64,000 nucleotides of DNA, taken from Candidatus Kirkpatrickella diaphorinae (GTDB lineage Bacteria > Pseudomonadota > Alphaproteobacteria > Acetobacterales > Acetobacteraceae). Where the stretch lies: positions 2,064,501 through 2,128,500 of the forward strand of contig NZ_CP107052.1 of NCBI RefSeq assembly GCF_025736875.1. The letters are read 5' to 3'. The translations under genes and the position numbers were made by a program. This document shows, in pieces, positions 33,958 to 43,047 of this stretch (positions are counted from its first letter, which is position 1; each line of letters opens with the position of its first letter). The notes beneath the pieces were generated by a model that saw only the letters and a list, made by a program, of their open reading frames with translations, was not told where the DNA came from and ran no database searches.

Positions 33958-34428
33958 TCAGACGCGCCCATAGCCGAAACTGTTTTTCGGCACGGGTGCG
34001 AGGCGGCAACAGCCCCAACCAGCCTGGCTCATATCCGGGCTGCCATCATCAAGCGCGGGCACGAGGTCGTTACTTGGCAGCAGAACGTAGGTCGGGAAGC
34101 TCATCCCCGGCGCATCAATCGTGAGATTGCGCCAGATTCGCCCTTTTACAAAAATATCTTTGAGGGTCCATGTGCCGTCAAGATAGGCGGAGCTGTCGAC
34201 AGCATTGGCTTCTGTCCATCGTGTCTGGCTTGAGAGGCGCAATTTGCCGCTCGTTTCCCCGGGTCTTCCGTAAAGCACCAGCTCTATCGCCACCTGACCC
34301 TGTGGGGTTGAAAGCGGCTGATAACCCTGCCAGTCGCCAATGATCGGCCCGCGCATGACGGCGCAGCCCATGAGAGACGACAGAGAGAGAATAGATGCCC
34401 AGCGTAAACATGTCGTCTTCATCCGCAC
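33958..34428 (-). CDS. Putative lipoprotein, hypothetical
   Basis: 156 residues. The N-terminus (TTCLRWASILSLSSLMGC) is a signal peptide with a lipobox-like LMGC, suggesting a lipoprotein after Cys22. The mature part has beta-strand character (GQVAIELVLYGRPGETSGKL, YLDGTWTLKDIFVKG). No family is recognised. An ATG two codons inside is equally possible. It lies downstream of the SDR gene in the same direction, with a 39-base gap. Confidence 0.7.
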   Translation of the reverse strand: MRMKTTCLRWASILSLSSLMGCAVMRGPIIGDWQGYQPLSTPQGQVAIELVLYGRPGETSGKLRLSSQTRWTEANAVDSSAYLDGTWTLKDIFVKGRIWRNLTIDAPGMSFPTYVLLPSNDLVPALDDGSPDMSQAGWGCCRLAPVPKNSFGYGRV

Positions 34429-34467
34429 GCCTCCGTAAAAGAGAAGCGCCCCAGAAACCCGGACGCC

Positions 34468-35349
34468 TCAACGCCGTCGATTCTTGCCGGAAAACAGGAA
34501 GCGCAAACCCTCTTCCAATTCAATCGGCGTGACACGCAATATTTTTGACATGTCTGAGATGGAAAAGCATCTATTTTCGGTCAATCGGTCAATTTCCGCT
34601 TTCGTCACATGCGGTACGCCGGGGATGAGGCCAAGGATCGGGATCAGCGCCTTCAGGAGGAATACCGGCACCGATATGATCGGTCGCCGCCGCAAACCCG
34701 CCGCTTTGACGACCATGCGAAGATAATCGCGATAAGCCACATCGCGCGGCCCGGCAATAACGATAAAGGGGGGCAGATCATCATGTCCGGACCCGGCCAT
34801 AAGCTCAATCGTCGCAATCAGGGCCAGAGTGACGTCACCCTGAAAAATCGGCTGGATGCGCATCCGTCCGAATTTGGGAAGCGGAATGACAGGCAGTCTT
34901 TGCAGGATGCCGACCAGTCGACGCGTCGTCACATCCGCCCGGGCGCCATAGATCATGCTGGGGAGAAGCATGATATTCGGCACGCGGCTTTCCGATAAAA
35001 GGTGGATCGCCTTGCGGATATCATGTGCGAATTTATCCGGGAAGCGAGTGAATAACCGCGTGCTGCCCATGGCCACGAGGCGTGAGTCCTCCGGCATGGC
35101 GGCCAATACTGCGGAAGTGTAACTGGCATTGGCCGTGTTGACGATGATCTCCGCATCATGCAACGCAGCCTCCAGCGACGTCCCATCGCCGTTAAGATCG
35201 GCGAACCGGGCGGGTTGCACCCCGGCTGGCAGATTGCCCTCCCGGCGTATGACCGGGATAACAACGTAGCCGCGGGCAATGAGGGCCTCGCACAGGGCGT
35301 AACCTGATCTCCCGAGCGCCCCGATGACGTGGATACGAAGCGCGCTCAC
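34468..35349 (-). CDS. NAD(P)-binding SDR-family protein (complex I NDUFA9-like)
   Basis: 293 residues. A GTG at 35349 overlaps the stop of the upstream gene as GTGA and opens with the Rossmann start SALRIHVIGALGRSGYALCE; a longer start at 35370 would overlap by 25 bases. The GAxGRSG loop, LHDAEIIVNTANASY, VAMGSTRLFTRFPDK and LLPSMIYGAR match atypical SDR proteins that bind NAD(P) without the usual catalytic set. The C-terminal tail holds a hydrophobic stretch (VPVFLLKALIPILGLIPGVP). The substrate is unknown. Confidence 0.82.
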   Translation of the reverse strand: MSALRIHVIGALGRSGYALCEALIARGYVVIPVIRREGNLPAGVQPARFADLNGDGTSLEAALHDAEIIVNTANASYTSAVLAAMPEDSRLVAMGSTRLFTRFPDKFAHDIRKAIHLLSESRVPNIMLLPSMIYGARADVTTRRLVGILQRLPVIPLPKFGRMRIQPIFQGDVTLALIATIELMAGSGHDDLPPFIVIAGPRDVAYRDYLRMVVKAAGLRRRPIISVPVFLLKALIPILGLIPGVPHVTKAEIDRLTENRCFSISDMSKILRVTPIELEEGLRFLFSGKNRRR

Positions 35350-36785
35350 GGTGTCGTCGTCACCGTCCAATCGGACGGACGCAGAATTTGATCAAATTTG
35401 ACGCTTCGGTCGCGTGTCGGATCAAGTTCAACGGGCTTTGCCGGCGAGAAAATCAACCGGAGAGTGCGACCGTCATGATGATTCAGGAAATCCGACAATT
35501 TAGCCCAGCCAGGCGTTTCCCGAATGGGTCGGGACGTATATTGCGAAAACAATTCGCGCAGGAAAGCGGGTGAAAAGGTCGATTTCTCCGCTGTCGTGCC
35601 CAGACCATATTTTATCAGGCCGAGATCCCGATAGGCCATGTAAGCGTCCATGAGCCAATAGCTTGGCATTTTCGAGGTGGTGGGCGGATGCATTGATATC
35701 GTCCCGCCCAGTTTAAGCGATGCGAAATAGGGGGCGGTAAAATTGAAATGTGAATTCAGAACCTGCGTGCGCCTGTTGCACGTCGCCTGATACGACATTG
35801 AGAGGGAAGTAAGGTAGAGGGGCAGGATAAGCCCGTTAAACCCCACATCCGTCTTGATCTGGAAAGGCGGCGCGACGGTTCTGAGAATATCGCCGTCAAG
35901 TGTTGTCTCGTAATGAAACGGGTCGATATGCCCGCGAAGATTGCCTTGGGAAAAAACCAGTTTCCCGAATGACGATCTACCTGTCAGAGTCGGGCAAAGG
36001 GCGGTGAGGTCCGGGCCCGGCAAACCAAGCATTTTGCGTATCTCACCGGGCGCATCGAAGGCGACATTTCTCAGATAGGCAATCTCGACTTCAGCGACCT
36101 CATGGCTCGGCGTCCCATCCGGCGGGGGACGCCCCCTGAGGGAGGTGATCCGTATATTTCGGGCCTCCGTGATGGTGCTGACGGCATGGTTGATGCCACG
36201 AATATCGAGCCATGCAGCCTTGAATGTCACGGAGTGGCGTGCGGACGTTGCGGCGGCGACTCCGTCCGGTCCGCCGCCCTGATCCGTGACGGCCCGCCCA
36301 TGCAGATGATCCGTCGTAAGCTGGCCGAGGCGTGTCGCGATGAGGGTCTTGATATCGACAGGGTGACGATCATCCGCATCAATGGGGGGAAGCGTGACAT
36401 CCCGCAGGCGCAACCCGTCAGCTTCAGCGCGGATCTGCATCCAGGAGGCGGCCGCACGCTGCCGGAGTTCAAAATGCGGCCGGACTGCCGTCATGAGCTT
36501 AAAATGAAGCCCCGTCCGGGGGGCGCCGGACGGGGCATTGATAAGGAGACGATCGGTGGTGAAAGTGACATGCGCGTCAGAAATCTTAACCTGCGTGAAA
36601 GCTGCACCGCGGAATAATATGCGTGGATAGGCTTTTTTATAGGTAAAAGTCACGCCGGGCGGCAGATGCGCGTAGAAATTTGAAATTCCGCGTTTCAACT
36701 CAGCATTGGCCTCATGTCGCACGCCGGCATAACCAAGTATGACAAGTGTCCCACACAGACTTGTCAGCAAGACGGGTCGCTTCAC
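35346..36785 (-). CDS. Membrane-anchored periplasmic protein, DUF2125-like
   Basis: 479 residues. One N-terminal hydrophobic helix (VLLTSLCGTLVILGYAG) acts as signal or anchor; the rest is a long beta-rich chain (for example PPGVTFTYKKAYPRILFRGA, LHFKLMTAVRPHFELRQRAA). This layout resembles the alphaproteobacterial DUF2125/AsmA-like proteins, which are thought to help envelope lipid traffic; I am not certain of the family. It is the first gene of a leftward operon with the SDR protein and the lipoprotein, divergent from rplM. Confidence 0.6.
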   Translation of the reverse strand: MKRPVLLTSLCGTLVILGYAGVRHEANAELKRGISNFYAHLPPGVTFTYKKAYPRILFRGAAFTQVKISDAHVTFTTDRLLINAPSGAPRTGLHFKLMTAVRPHFELRQRAAASWMQIRAEADGLRLRDVTLPPIDADDRHPVDIKTLIATRLGQLTTDHLHGRAVTDQGGGPDGVAAATSARHSVTFKAAWLDIRGINHAVSTITEARNIRITSLRGRPPPDGTPSHEVAEVEIAYLRNVAFDAPGEIRKMLGLPGPDLTALCPTLTGRSSFGKLVFSQGNLRGHIDPFHYETTLDGDILRTVAPPFQIKTDVGFNGLILPLYLTSLSMSYQATCNRRTQVLNSHFNFTAPYFASLKLGGTISMHPPTTSKMPSYWLMDAYMAYRDLGLIKYGLGTTAEKSTFSPAFLRELFSQYTSRPIRETPGWAKLSDFLNHHDGRTLRLIFSPAKPVELDPTRDRSVKFDQILRPSDWTVTTTP

Positions 36786-36945
36786 CGGAAAATGTCCTTA
36801 AGGCCTATCAAAACTGTGATCATGCTAGCCGTGAAGAGGCGTATCGACAACCTGTCCCCCTCTTTTTAACGAGGTAATAGGTTACCACACGCGATTTCAG
36901 CTTGATTTACCGCCGGTTTTAGCGCCTGTCGCATAATAAAATCGC

Positions 36946-36974
36946 TTGACATGCGCCCTTGATACGTCGATAAG
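36946..36974 (+). promoter_or_regulatory. Likely sigma-70-type promoter of rplM-rpsI
   Basis: TTGACA at 36946-36951 and GATAAG at 36969-36974, spaced 17 bases, about 40 bases before the rplM start. The -35 box is a perfect consensus and the -10 box is fair. Confidence 0.55.
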
Positions 36975-37015
36975 CGCGCACCGATACCAACACATGCTGC
37001 TGGATTAACTGATAC

Positions 37016-37492
37016 ATGAAGACGACTCCTTCGCTAAAGCCTGCCGAGGTGAAGAAAGGCTGGGTCCTGATCGATGCTGAAGGGCTCGTTCTTGGCCGCC
37101 TCGCCACCATTATCGCAAACCGCCTGCGCGGCAAGCACAAACCTCAATTCACCCCGCATGTGGATTGCGGCGACCATGTCGTCGTCATCAATGCCGAGAA
37201 AATCGTCCTGACGGGCAATAAGGTCGGGCAGAAGCTCTTCCATTACCACACAGGGCACCCTGGCGGCGTCAAGGAGCGCACGATCACGCAGCGCCTTAAC
37301 GGCCCCAACCCGGGCAGTGTTGTCGAGAAAGCCGTTGAGCGGATGATTACGCGCGGGCCATTGCAGCGCGCGCAGATGAAAAATCTGCACGTCTATGCCG
37401 GCGCGGCGCACCCGCATGATGGACAGCAGCCCGTTAAACTGGATGTTGCGTCCCTCAACCGCAAGAACACCATTAACGTGATCAAGGTCTAA
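37016..37492 (+). CDS. rplM: 50S ribosomal protein L13
   Basis: 158 residues, the normal length plus a short N-terminal extension. Conserved stretches include [48 protein letters not shown] and the helix [20 protein letters not shown]. It is an early 23S rRNA-binding protein of the large subunit. It lies three bases before rpsI, the classic two-gene operon, with a promoter about 40 bases upstream and a strong terminator after rpsI. Confidence 0.99.
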   Translation: MKTTPSLKPAEVKKGWVLIDAEGLVLGRLATIIANRLRGKHKPQFTPHVDCGDHVVVINAEKIVLTGNKVGQKLFHYHTGHPGGVKERTITQRLNGPNPGSVVEKAVERMITRGPLQRAQMKNLHVYAGAAHPHDGQQPVKLDVASLNRKNTINVIKV

Positions 37493-37495
37493 GAG

Positions 37496-37981
37496 ATGTC
37501 TGAAACTCAAGAGCTTACGGGATCTCTGCAGGATCTGGCCGGTCTTGCACCTGCCGCACAGGCAGCCCCGGTTTATGAAGTCAAGCGTGATGCGCAGGGT
37601 CGTTCCTACGCGACGGGCCGTCGTAAAGACGCCGTTGCGCGTGTGTGGATCAAGCCTGGCAGCGGTGAGATCATTGTTAATGGTCGCCCGGTAACAACTT
37701 ATTTCGCGCGTCCTGTCCTGCGTATGCTGATTACCCAGCCCTTCCTGCTGACGGATCGTTATAACCAGTTTGATGTCTATTGCACTGTGACAGGTGGCGG
37801 GCTTTCAGGCCAGGCAGGCGCCGTGCGTCACGGTATTTCCCGTGCCCTGACTTATTACGACCCGGCTTTGCGCAGCATCCTGAAGGTTGCGGGCTTCCTG
37901 ACGCGTGACAGCCGTGTGGTTGAGCGTAAAAAATATGGCCGTGCCAAGGCCCGTCGTTCCTTCCAGTTCTCGAAGCGCTAA
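37496..37981 (+). CDS. rpsI: 30S ribosomal protein S9
   Basis: 161 residues. After an alphaproteobacterial N-terminal extension the core starts with [20 protein letters not shown], then [10 protein letters not shown] and [20 protein letters not shown], and ends with [17 protein letters not shown], the basic tail that reaches the P-site tRNA. It is co-transcribed with rplM and followed by an intrinsic terminator. Confidence 0.99.
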   Translation: MSETQELTGSLQDLAGLAPAAQAAPVYEVKRDAQGRSYATGRRKDAVARVWIKPGSGEIIVNGRPVTTYFARPVLRMLITQPFLLTDRYNQFDVYCTVTGGGLSGQAGAVRHGISRALTYYDPALRSILKVAGFLTRDSRVVERKKYGRAKARRSFQFSKR

Positions 37982-38017
37982 TCGCGCCTCAGTTCTGTCT
38001 GGTCCTATGTTTCGGAA

Positions 38018-38045
38018 AACCTGTCCTTTATGGACAGGTTTTTTG
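38018..38045 (+). terminator. Rho-independent terminator of rplM-rpsI
   Basis: A nine-pair perfect stem, AACCTGTCC (38018-38026) with GGACAGGTT (38032-38040), a five-base loop, and a T-run continuing to 38044. It lies 37 bases after the rpsI stop. Confidence 0.92.
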
Positions 38046-38161
38046 TTTTGGGTCATGATGCGTTAATCAATCTCGGGCGCAGCACATCTTTCACCTACCC
38101 TGTGCGTCGCCTGAGCGGACACCGCGTCCACCACGTGCAGCGCCTATGAAGGGACAGTCAG

Positions 38162-39292
38162 ATGAATCGTTCTCCCGCATCTAAAGAAGCGCAAGACACG
38201 TCGGCAACACACGCCTTCAAGGTGGAACATTCTGCCAACCCGCTGGATGAAGCGACGCGGGAGGCCGCGCTCGAAAATCCCAAATTCGGCAGTCACTTCA
38301 CTGATCACATGGCGATCGTGACGTACACGGCCGAGCGCGGCTGGCATGACGCCACGATTTGCCCGCGCCGCCCCCTGATGCTGGACCCGGCAGCTTCCGT
38401 CTTTCATTATGGTCAGGAAATTTTTGAGGGCATGAAGGCCTATCGCACGCAGCACGGCGATATTGTCACGTTTCGCCCCAGGGAAAATGCGCGGCGCTTC
38501 CGGGATTCCGCCCGACGTATGGCCATGCCGGAACTCCCGGAAAAGCTGTTTATGCAGAGCCTGGAGTCGCTCATGGCATGTGACCATGCATGGGTGCCGC
38601 AGGGCAGCGGGCAGAGCCTCTATATAAGGCCGTTCATGATCGCGACCGAGGCGCTTCTGGGCGTGCGCCCGGCGCGGGAATATCAGTTCATCGTGATCGC
38701 CACCCCCGCCGGAAATTACTTTGACAAAGCCTGCGTCGATATCTGGGTGACGGAGCATTTCGCGCGCGCTGCAATGGGCGGAACGGGCGCTGCCAAATGC
38801 GGGGGGAACTACGCCGCAGGGCTGATGGCGCAGCGTGAGGCGGCGGAGCAGGGCTGTGATCAGGTCCTGTTTCTTGATGCGGCCACGCGTCGACATGTTG
38901 AGGAGTTGGGGGGGATGAATGTCGTCTTCGTGCGCGATGACAACACACTTGTCACGCCACGTCTGACGGGCACAATCCTGCCAGGTATCACACGCGATGC
39001 CATCACCACCATTGCCTCCTACCTTAATCTCGCGGTGGAAGAGACGCAGATCGCGATTGATGATATCTTTGAGGGCGCGCAATCCGGGCGTTACCGGGAG
39101 GCTTTTGCCTGCGGCACGGCGGCGGTCGTCAGCCCGATCGGGCGGCTGAAACGTCGGGACCATATGGTCAGCTTCGGAGACGGGGAAAATCCCGGGCCAA
39201 TCACATCATCCATCCTTGCAAATTTGACGGACATCCAATATGGGCGCAAGCCAGACCCTTATGGATGGGTTGAGACCCTGTACCGCGCTTAG
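38162..39292 (+). CDS. ilvE: Branched-chain amino acid aminotransferase
   Basis: 376 residues, a class IV PLP aminotransferase of the larger BCAT type. It interconverts Leu/Ile/Val and their 2-oxo acids. FHYGQEIFEGMKAYRTQHGD is the family start, SLYIRPFMIATEALLGVRPA follows, and the PLP lysine is K212 in AAKCGGNYAAGLMAQREA. FLDAATRRHVEELGGMNVVF closes the active site and GTAAVVSPIGRLKRRD is near the end. It begins shortly after the rpsI terminator and is followed by folP after eight bases, so it may drive the folate genes. Confidence 0.96.
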   Translation: MNRSPASKEAQDTSATHAFKVEHSANPLDEATREAALENPKFGSHFTDHMAIVTYTAERGWHDATICPRRPLMLDPAASVFHYGQEIFEGMKAYRTQHGDIVTFRPRENARRFRDSARRMAMPELPEKLFMQSLESLMACDHAWVPQGSGQSLYIRPFMIATEALLGVRPAREYQFIVIATPAGNYFDKACVDIWVTEHFARAAMGGTGAAKCGGNYAAGLMAQREAAEQGCDQVLFLDAATRRHVEELGGMNVVFVRDDNTLVTPRLTGTILPGITRDAITTIASYLNLAVEETQIAIDDIFEGAQSGRYREAFACGTAAVVSPIGRLKRRDHMVSFGDGENPGPITSSILANLTDIQYGRKPDPYGWVETLYRA

Positions 39293-39300
39293 AGGAGCTT

Positions 39301-40224
39301 ATGGCGTCAGACTTACCGATGCCGCGCCCATTTCCGCATGAGCCGCCCGGGCTGAAGCACGACATGGTGTTGGCGCAGGCTTCGACGCGGGAGGCGCTTG
39401 GCCGCCAGATTGCGCGCGCCCATCGCGGCGCTTCCGCACCGCTGATCATGGGTATCCTCAACGCGACGCCGGACTCTTTTTCGGATGGCGGTGTCTATGT
39501 GCAGGAAGCATCAGCCGCTCAGCGCGCTATGACGCTTGCGCAGGAGGGGGCGGCTATCATCGATATTGGTGGTGAGTCGACACGCCCTGATTCCAGTCCA
39601 GTCCCGCTGGAGACGGAGCGCGCCCGTATCTCCGCCATTCTTGAGGCGTCCGTCAAAACGGGCTGCGCCGTATCCTGCGACACTTATAAGCCCGACATTG
39701 CACGTTATGCCGTTAAGGCCGGGGCGGTCATGATCAATGACGTGGGCGGGACGGCCATCGATCCGGCAATGGTAGCGGTTGCCGCTGAAACCGGCGCCTT
39801 CCTCGTCATCATGCATGGGTTGCGTGAGACGGCGGAGGGTGACGTCACGGACGCACTCTCCATCTTCTTTGAGAAAGCCATCAATCGCGCCCGTTCGGCC
39901 GGTGTCGCCTCTGAGAGGATCATTCTTGACCCGGGTATCGGCTTTAATAAGTCGGACGCACAGAATATTGGTTGTTTCGATGCCCTGCCGACCTTGCGAC
40001 AACGTTTCGATGTGCCGCTTCTTGTCGGTATTTCCCGCAAATCCATGTTGGGCCGCTTGACAGGGCGCGACGTGCAGGGCCGCCTCCCAGCCTCCCTGGC
40101 GGCGGCGACCATCGCGGCGCGTCAAGGTGCGGCGATCATCCGGGTGCATGACGTGGCGCCGCATGTTGACGCGATGCGTGTCACCCACGCTCTGAGCGCG
40201 GTCACGTCAGGGCGTCGCGGATGA
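39301..40224 (+). CDS. folP: Dihydropteroate synthase
   Basis: 307 residues. DHPS joins p-aminobenzoate to the pterin diphosphate and is the sulfonamide target. It has IMGILNATPDSFSDGG (loop 1), AAIIDIGGESTRPDSSPVPL (loop 2), GAVMINDVGG and ERIILDPGIGFNKSDAQNIG, and the C-terminal GISRKSMLGRLTG. An AGAGGAG ribosome binding site precedes the ATG at 39301. The first 45 residues are an extension compared with E. coli FolP. It overlaps the FolB-FolK gene by ATGA. Confidence 0.97.
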   Translation: MASDLPMPRPFPHEPPGLKHDMVLAQASTREALGRQIARAHRGASAPLIMGILNATPDSFSDGGVYVQEASAAQRAMTLAQEGAAIIDIGGESTRPDSSPVPLETERARISAILEASVKTGCAVSCDTYKPDIARYAVKAGAVMINDVGGTAIDPAMVAVAAETGAFLVIMHGLRETAEGDVTDALSIFFEKAINRARSAGVASERIILDPGIGFNKSDAQNIGCFDALPTLRQRFDVPLLVGISRKSMLGRLTGRDVQGRLPASLAAATIAARQGAAIIRVHDVAPHVDAMRVTHALSAVTSGRRG

Positions 40225-41084
40225 CGGTCGCCACGATCCGTCTGGAAGGCCTCACTTTTGAAGCGCGCCACGGCGTGTTTGAGGAGGAGCAGCGCAACGG
40301 ACAGACATTCCGCGTCGATGTGACGCTGAGTGTTGTGGTCGATGATGCGATACGCGACGATGATTATGAAAAAACCGTCTGTTATGCTGAAGTGACGGAT
40401 TGCATTGCCGACATCATGACGACGCGGCCCTATCGTCTGATTGAGACAGTGGCGGACCGCACAGCGCGCGCCTTATTATCGCGTTTTGAGAAAATCAATG
40501 CGGTGACATTGCGCGTATCGAAACCCGACGCCCCGATTAAAGCCACCTTTGAAAATGTCTCCGTCACGGTGACGCATCATCGCATGCGACCGGTCGGGTT
40601 TTCTCTCGGGAGTAACCAGGGCGCACGGGCTAAAATCCTGCAAGATGCGATCCTGCGTCTCGGACTGGAGGACGGGGTGCAGGTCACCGCGATTTCCCCG
40701 CTATATGAGACGCAACCCTGGGGGAAAACGGATCAGCCCGCCTTCCTCAATCTCTGCGTGATTGGGCGCACGCGACTTATGCCGCATGCATTGCTACGCC
40801 TCTGTAAAGAAACAGAACGCCAATTGGGCCGTATGCCGGGGGAGCGCTGGGGGCCGAGGCTGATCGATATTGACCTTCTCTTTGTCGGGGATTTTCATGT
40901 GCAGGATCATTTACTGACTCTGCCGCACACGCATTTGTCGAAGCGGGCCTTTGTCCTTGTCCCTTTGGCGGATATTGCGGCCGATGTGAAGATTTCTGGC
41001 AAAACCGTGCATCAATTGCTAAATGAACTGCCTCGAGAAGCTGGCGATGTCCGCCCCTATCGTCAATTTGAGGATGACGCATGA
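40221..41084 (+). CDS. folBK: Fused dihydroneopterin aldolase and HPPK (FolB-FolK)
   Basis: 287 residues carrying two successive folate enzymes. Residues 1-118 are FolB ([48 protein letters not shown]), which cleaves dihydroneopterin. Residues about 125-287 are FolK ([51 protein letters not shown]), which pyrophosphorylates its product. Fusion channels the intermediate. It overlaps both neighbours by ATGA, so folP, folBK and folE are translationally coupled. The HPPK ATP-binding residues are intact. Confidence 0.95.
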   Translation: MTVATIRLEGLTFEARHGVFEEEQRNGQTFRVDVTLSVVVDDAIRDDDYEKTVCYAEVTDCIADIMTTRPYRLIETVADRTARALLSRFEKINAVTLRVSKPDAPIKATFENVSVTVTHHRMRPVGFSLGSNQGARAKILQDAILRLGLEDGVQVTAISPLYETQPWGKTDQPAFLNLCVIGRTRLMPHALLRLCKETERQLGRMPGERWGPRLIDIDLLFVGDFHVQDHLLTLPHTHLSKRAFVLVPLADIAADVKISGKTVHQLLNELPREAGDVRPYRQFEDDA

Positions 41085-41704
41085 CGAAAACCCTTGCCGC
41101 GCGCACGTCCGCGCCCGCGCTGCGCACCATTGAGGTGCCGGAGGATGCGGCGAAAATCATCGAGCGGGCTGTGCGCGACATTCTGGGCGCTATCGGTGAA
41201 TCGCCGGATCGGGAAGGTCTGTTGGAAACACCCGCCCGTGTCGCGCGCATGTATCAGGAAGTGTTCAGCGGCCTGCTGGAAGACCCTTGCGACCATTTGC
41301 AAAAGGTGTTCAAGGCGGATCAGCATGATGAAATGGTGGTGGTGCGCGATATTGGTTTCCACTCTATGTGTGAGCATCACCTCCTGCCATTTTTCGGTAA
41401 AGCGCATATTGCCTACCTGCCGTCAGAAGGTTGCCTGACCGGCCTCAGTAAGCTGGCGCGCGCCGTCAGTGTCCTGTCCCGTCGACCCCAATTGCAGGAG
41501 CGTCTGACGGCGCAGATCGCCAAAGCGATTGAAGACGCCCTGAAGCCGCAGGCGATCCTCGTCGTTGTGGAGGCGGAGCATATGTGTATGGCGATGCGCG
41601 GCGTGAAAAGCGTCGGCAGCCGGACGCTGACCTCCGTCGCACGTGGTTTGTGGCGGCATGATGCATCAGCGCGGGCGGAGGTGGCGGCGCTTCTGCGCCC
41701 CTGA
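41081..41704 (+). CDS. folE: GTP cyclohydrolase I
   Basis: 207 residues, usual length. It opens the GTP ring to dihydroneopterin triphosphate, the first step of folate synthesis. The zinc and active-site region [20 protein letters not shown] is intact, as are [20 protein letters not shown] and the second zinc cysteine in [20 protein letters not shown]. It is the last gene of the ilvE-folP-folBK-folE run and overlaps folBK by ATGA. The next gene, dusB, is 123 bases on. Confidence 0.98.
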   Translation: MTKTLAARTSAPALRTIEVPEDAAKIIERAVRDILGAIGESPDREGLLETPARVARMYQEVFSGLLEDPCDHLQKVFKADQHDEMVVVRDIGFHSMCEHHLLPFFGKAHIAYLPSEGCLTGLSKLARAVSVLSRRPQLQERLTAQIAKAIEDALKPQAILVVVEAEHMCMAMRGVKSVGSRTLTSVARGLWRHDASARAEVAALLRP

Positions 41705-41827
41705 AGCAGGCCCTCAATCAGGGGCTTCTCCCTCCTGTGAAGGAATGCCGGGGGCTGCGTGATGGGAAAAGTTCATAAGACAATCCTCATTGCTTCCAGT
41801 GCCTGAGCTGACTATTGTGCACACGTT

Positions 41828-42973
41828 ATGTATCCGACGTCATCCGTGAAAAACCCGCCACCACCCGCGTCGGCGCTGGCCCCCATCGCGCTGGGCGACG
41901 TGCGCATTAAGGTGCCTGTCATCCTGGCGCCCATGTCGGGCGTGACGGATCTGCCTTTCCGCCAGCTTGCGCGGGAGCTGGGTGCGGGCCTCGTCGTGTC
42001 GGAAATGATCGCTTCCTGGGCAATGATCCGGGAAAATGAAAATACTTTGCGCATGGCGCGCATGGCCGATAACGGGCCCAACGCGGTTCAACTTGCGGGT
42101 TGCGAGGCGGAGGCCATGGCCGAGGCGGCGAAATTATCGGTCGATCAGGGCGCGGACATCATCGACATTAATTTCGGATGTCCCGTTAAAAAAGTGGCGG
42201 TCGGGCAGTCAGCCGGATCCGCCCTGATGCGGGACGAGGTCAGGGCCGCGCGCTTGCTGGAGGCAACGGTCAAAGCCGTCAACGTGCCGGTCACCCTCAA
42301 AATGCGCATGGGGTGGGACCAGACGAGCCTCAACGCCCCACGCCTGGCACGCATCGCGCAGGCGGTCGGGATCCGGATGATCACCGTCCATGGGCGGACG
42401 CGGCAGATGTTTTATAATGGCCGGGCTGACTGGTCATTCATCCGTCAGGTCAAAGACGCGGTCGATATCCCCGTGATCGTCAATGGTGACATTATTTCCG
42501 TGGCCGATGCCCGGCAGGCCCTGGCGCTGTCCGGCGCGGATGGTGTCATGGTCGGGCGGGGCTGTTATGGCCGTCCGTGGCTCCCCGCGCAGATCGGCGC
42601 GGCCCTGACAACCGGCCAGATCGTGCCGGATCCTTCTTTGGAGGAGGAGAAAGCGATTATTCTGAGGCATTACGCCAAAATGCTTGCCCATTTCGGGGAG
42701 CAGCCGGGCCTTCGCCTCGCGCGCAAGCATATATCATGGTATTCCGCCGGTCTGCCGTCTTCAGCGCAATTCCGTGCCACGATCAACCGAATCGACTCGG
42801 AAAAAGAGGCTTTGCGACTGATTAACGCATTTTACGATAATGCAATCATGTCCGGCGCGTGTCGTCGACGTGATGAAGACACCGATTCACCCGGGCCCGC
42901 CGACCCGGACATGGCGGCACCAATGAAGCCGCCACTGTCTCGGGACGCATTTTCGGCTGACCTCAGTCTATGA
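41828..42973 (+). CDS. dusB: tRNA-dihydrouridine synthase DusB (NifR3)
   Basis: 381 residues, somewhat longer than E. coli DusB because of a C-terminal tail. The FMN TIM-barrel shows [57 protein letters not shown] with the catalytic Cys, [10 protein letters not shown] and [16 protein letters not shown]. It reduces specific uridines in tRNA using NADPH. In alphaproteobacteria dusB (nifR3) heads the ntrBC-ntrYX cluster; here ntrB is missing and a reduced ntrC follows after 74 bases. Confidence 0.97.
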   Translation: MYPTSSVKNPPPPASALAPIALGDVRIKVPVILAPMSGVTDLPFRQLARELGAGLVVSEMIASWAMIRENENTLRMARMADNGPNAVQLAGCEAEAMAEAAKLSVDQGADIIDINFGCPVKKVAVGQSAGSALMRDEVRAARLLEATVKAVNVPVTLKMRMGWDQTSLNAPRLARIAQAVGIRMITVHGRTRQMFYNGRADWSFIRQVKDAVDIPVIVNGDIISVADARQALALSGADGVMVGRGCYGRPWLPAQIGAALTTGQIVPDPSLEEEKAIILRHYAKMLAHFGEQPGLRLARKHISWYSAGLPSSAQFRATINRIDSEKEALRLINAFYDNAIMSGACRRRDEDTDSPGPADPDMAAPMKPPLSRDAFSADLSL

Positions 42974-43047
42974 AACAGGGCTCGATCCATGGCGCTCATT
43001 CCATCGCAAAATCCATCTGCGCCATTTCCTGACATGGGCTCACCCTT

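Noticed and set aside
36102-36617. 171-codon frame antisense to the DUF2125-like gene
   Set aside because: Shadow of the opposite coding strand; no domain or ribosome binding site.
38144-39163. Long open frame antisense to ilvE (339 codons)
   Set aside because: It mirrors the codon pattern of a clearly real aminotransferase; its protein has no family character and is Arg/His-rich like other antisense frames in GC-rich DNA.
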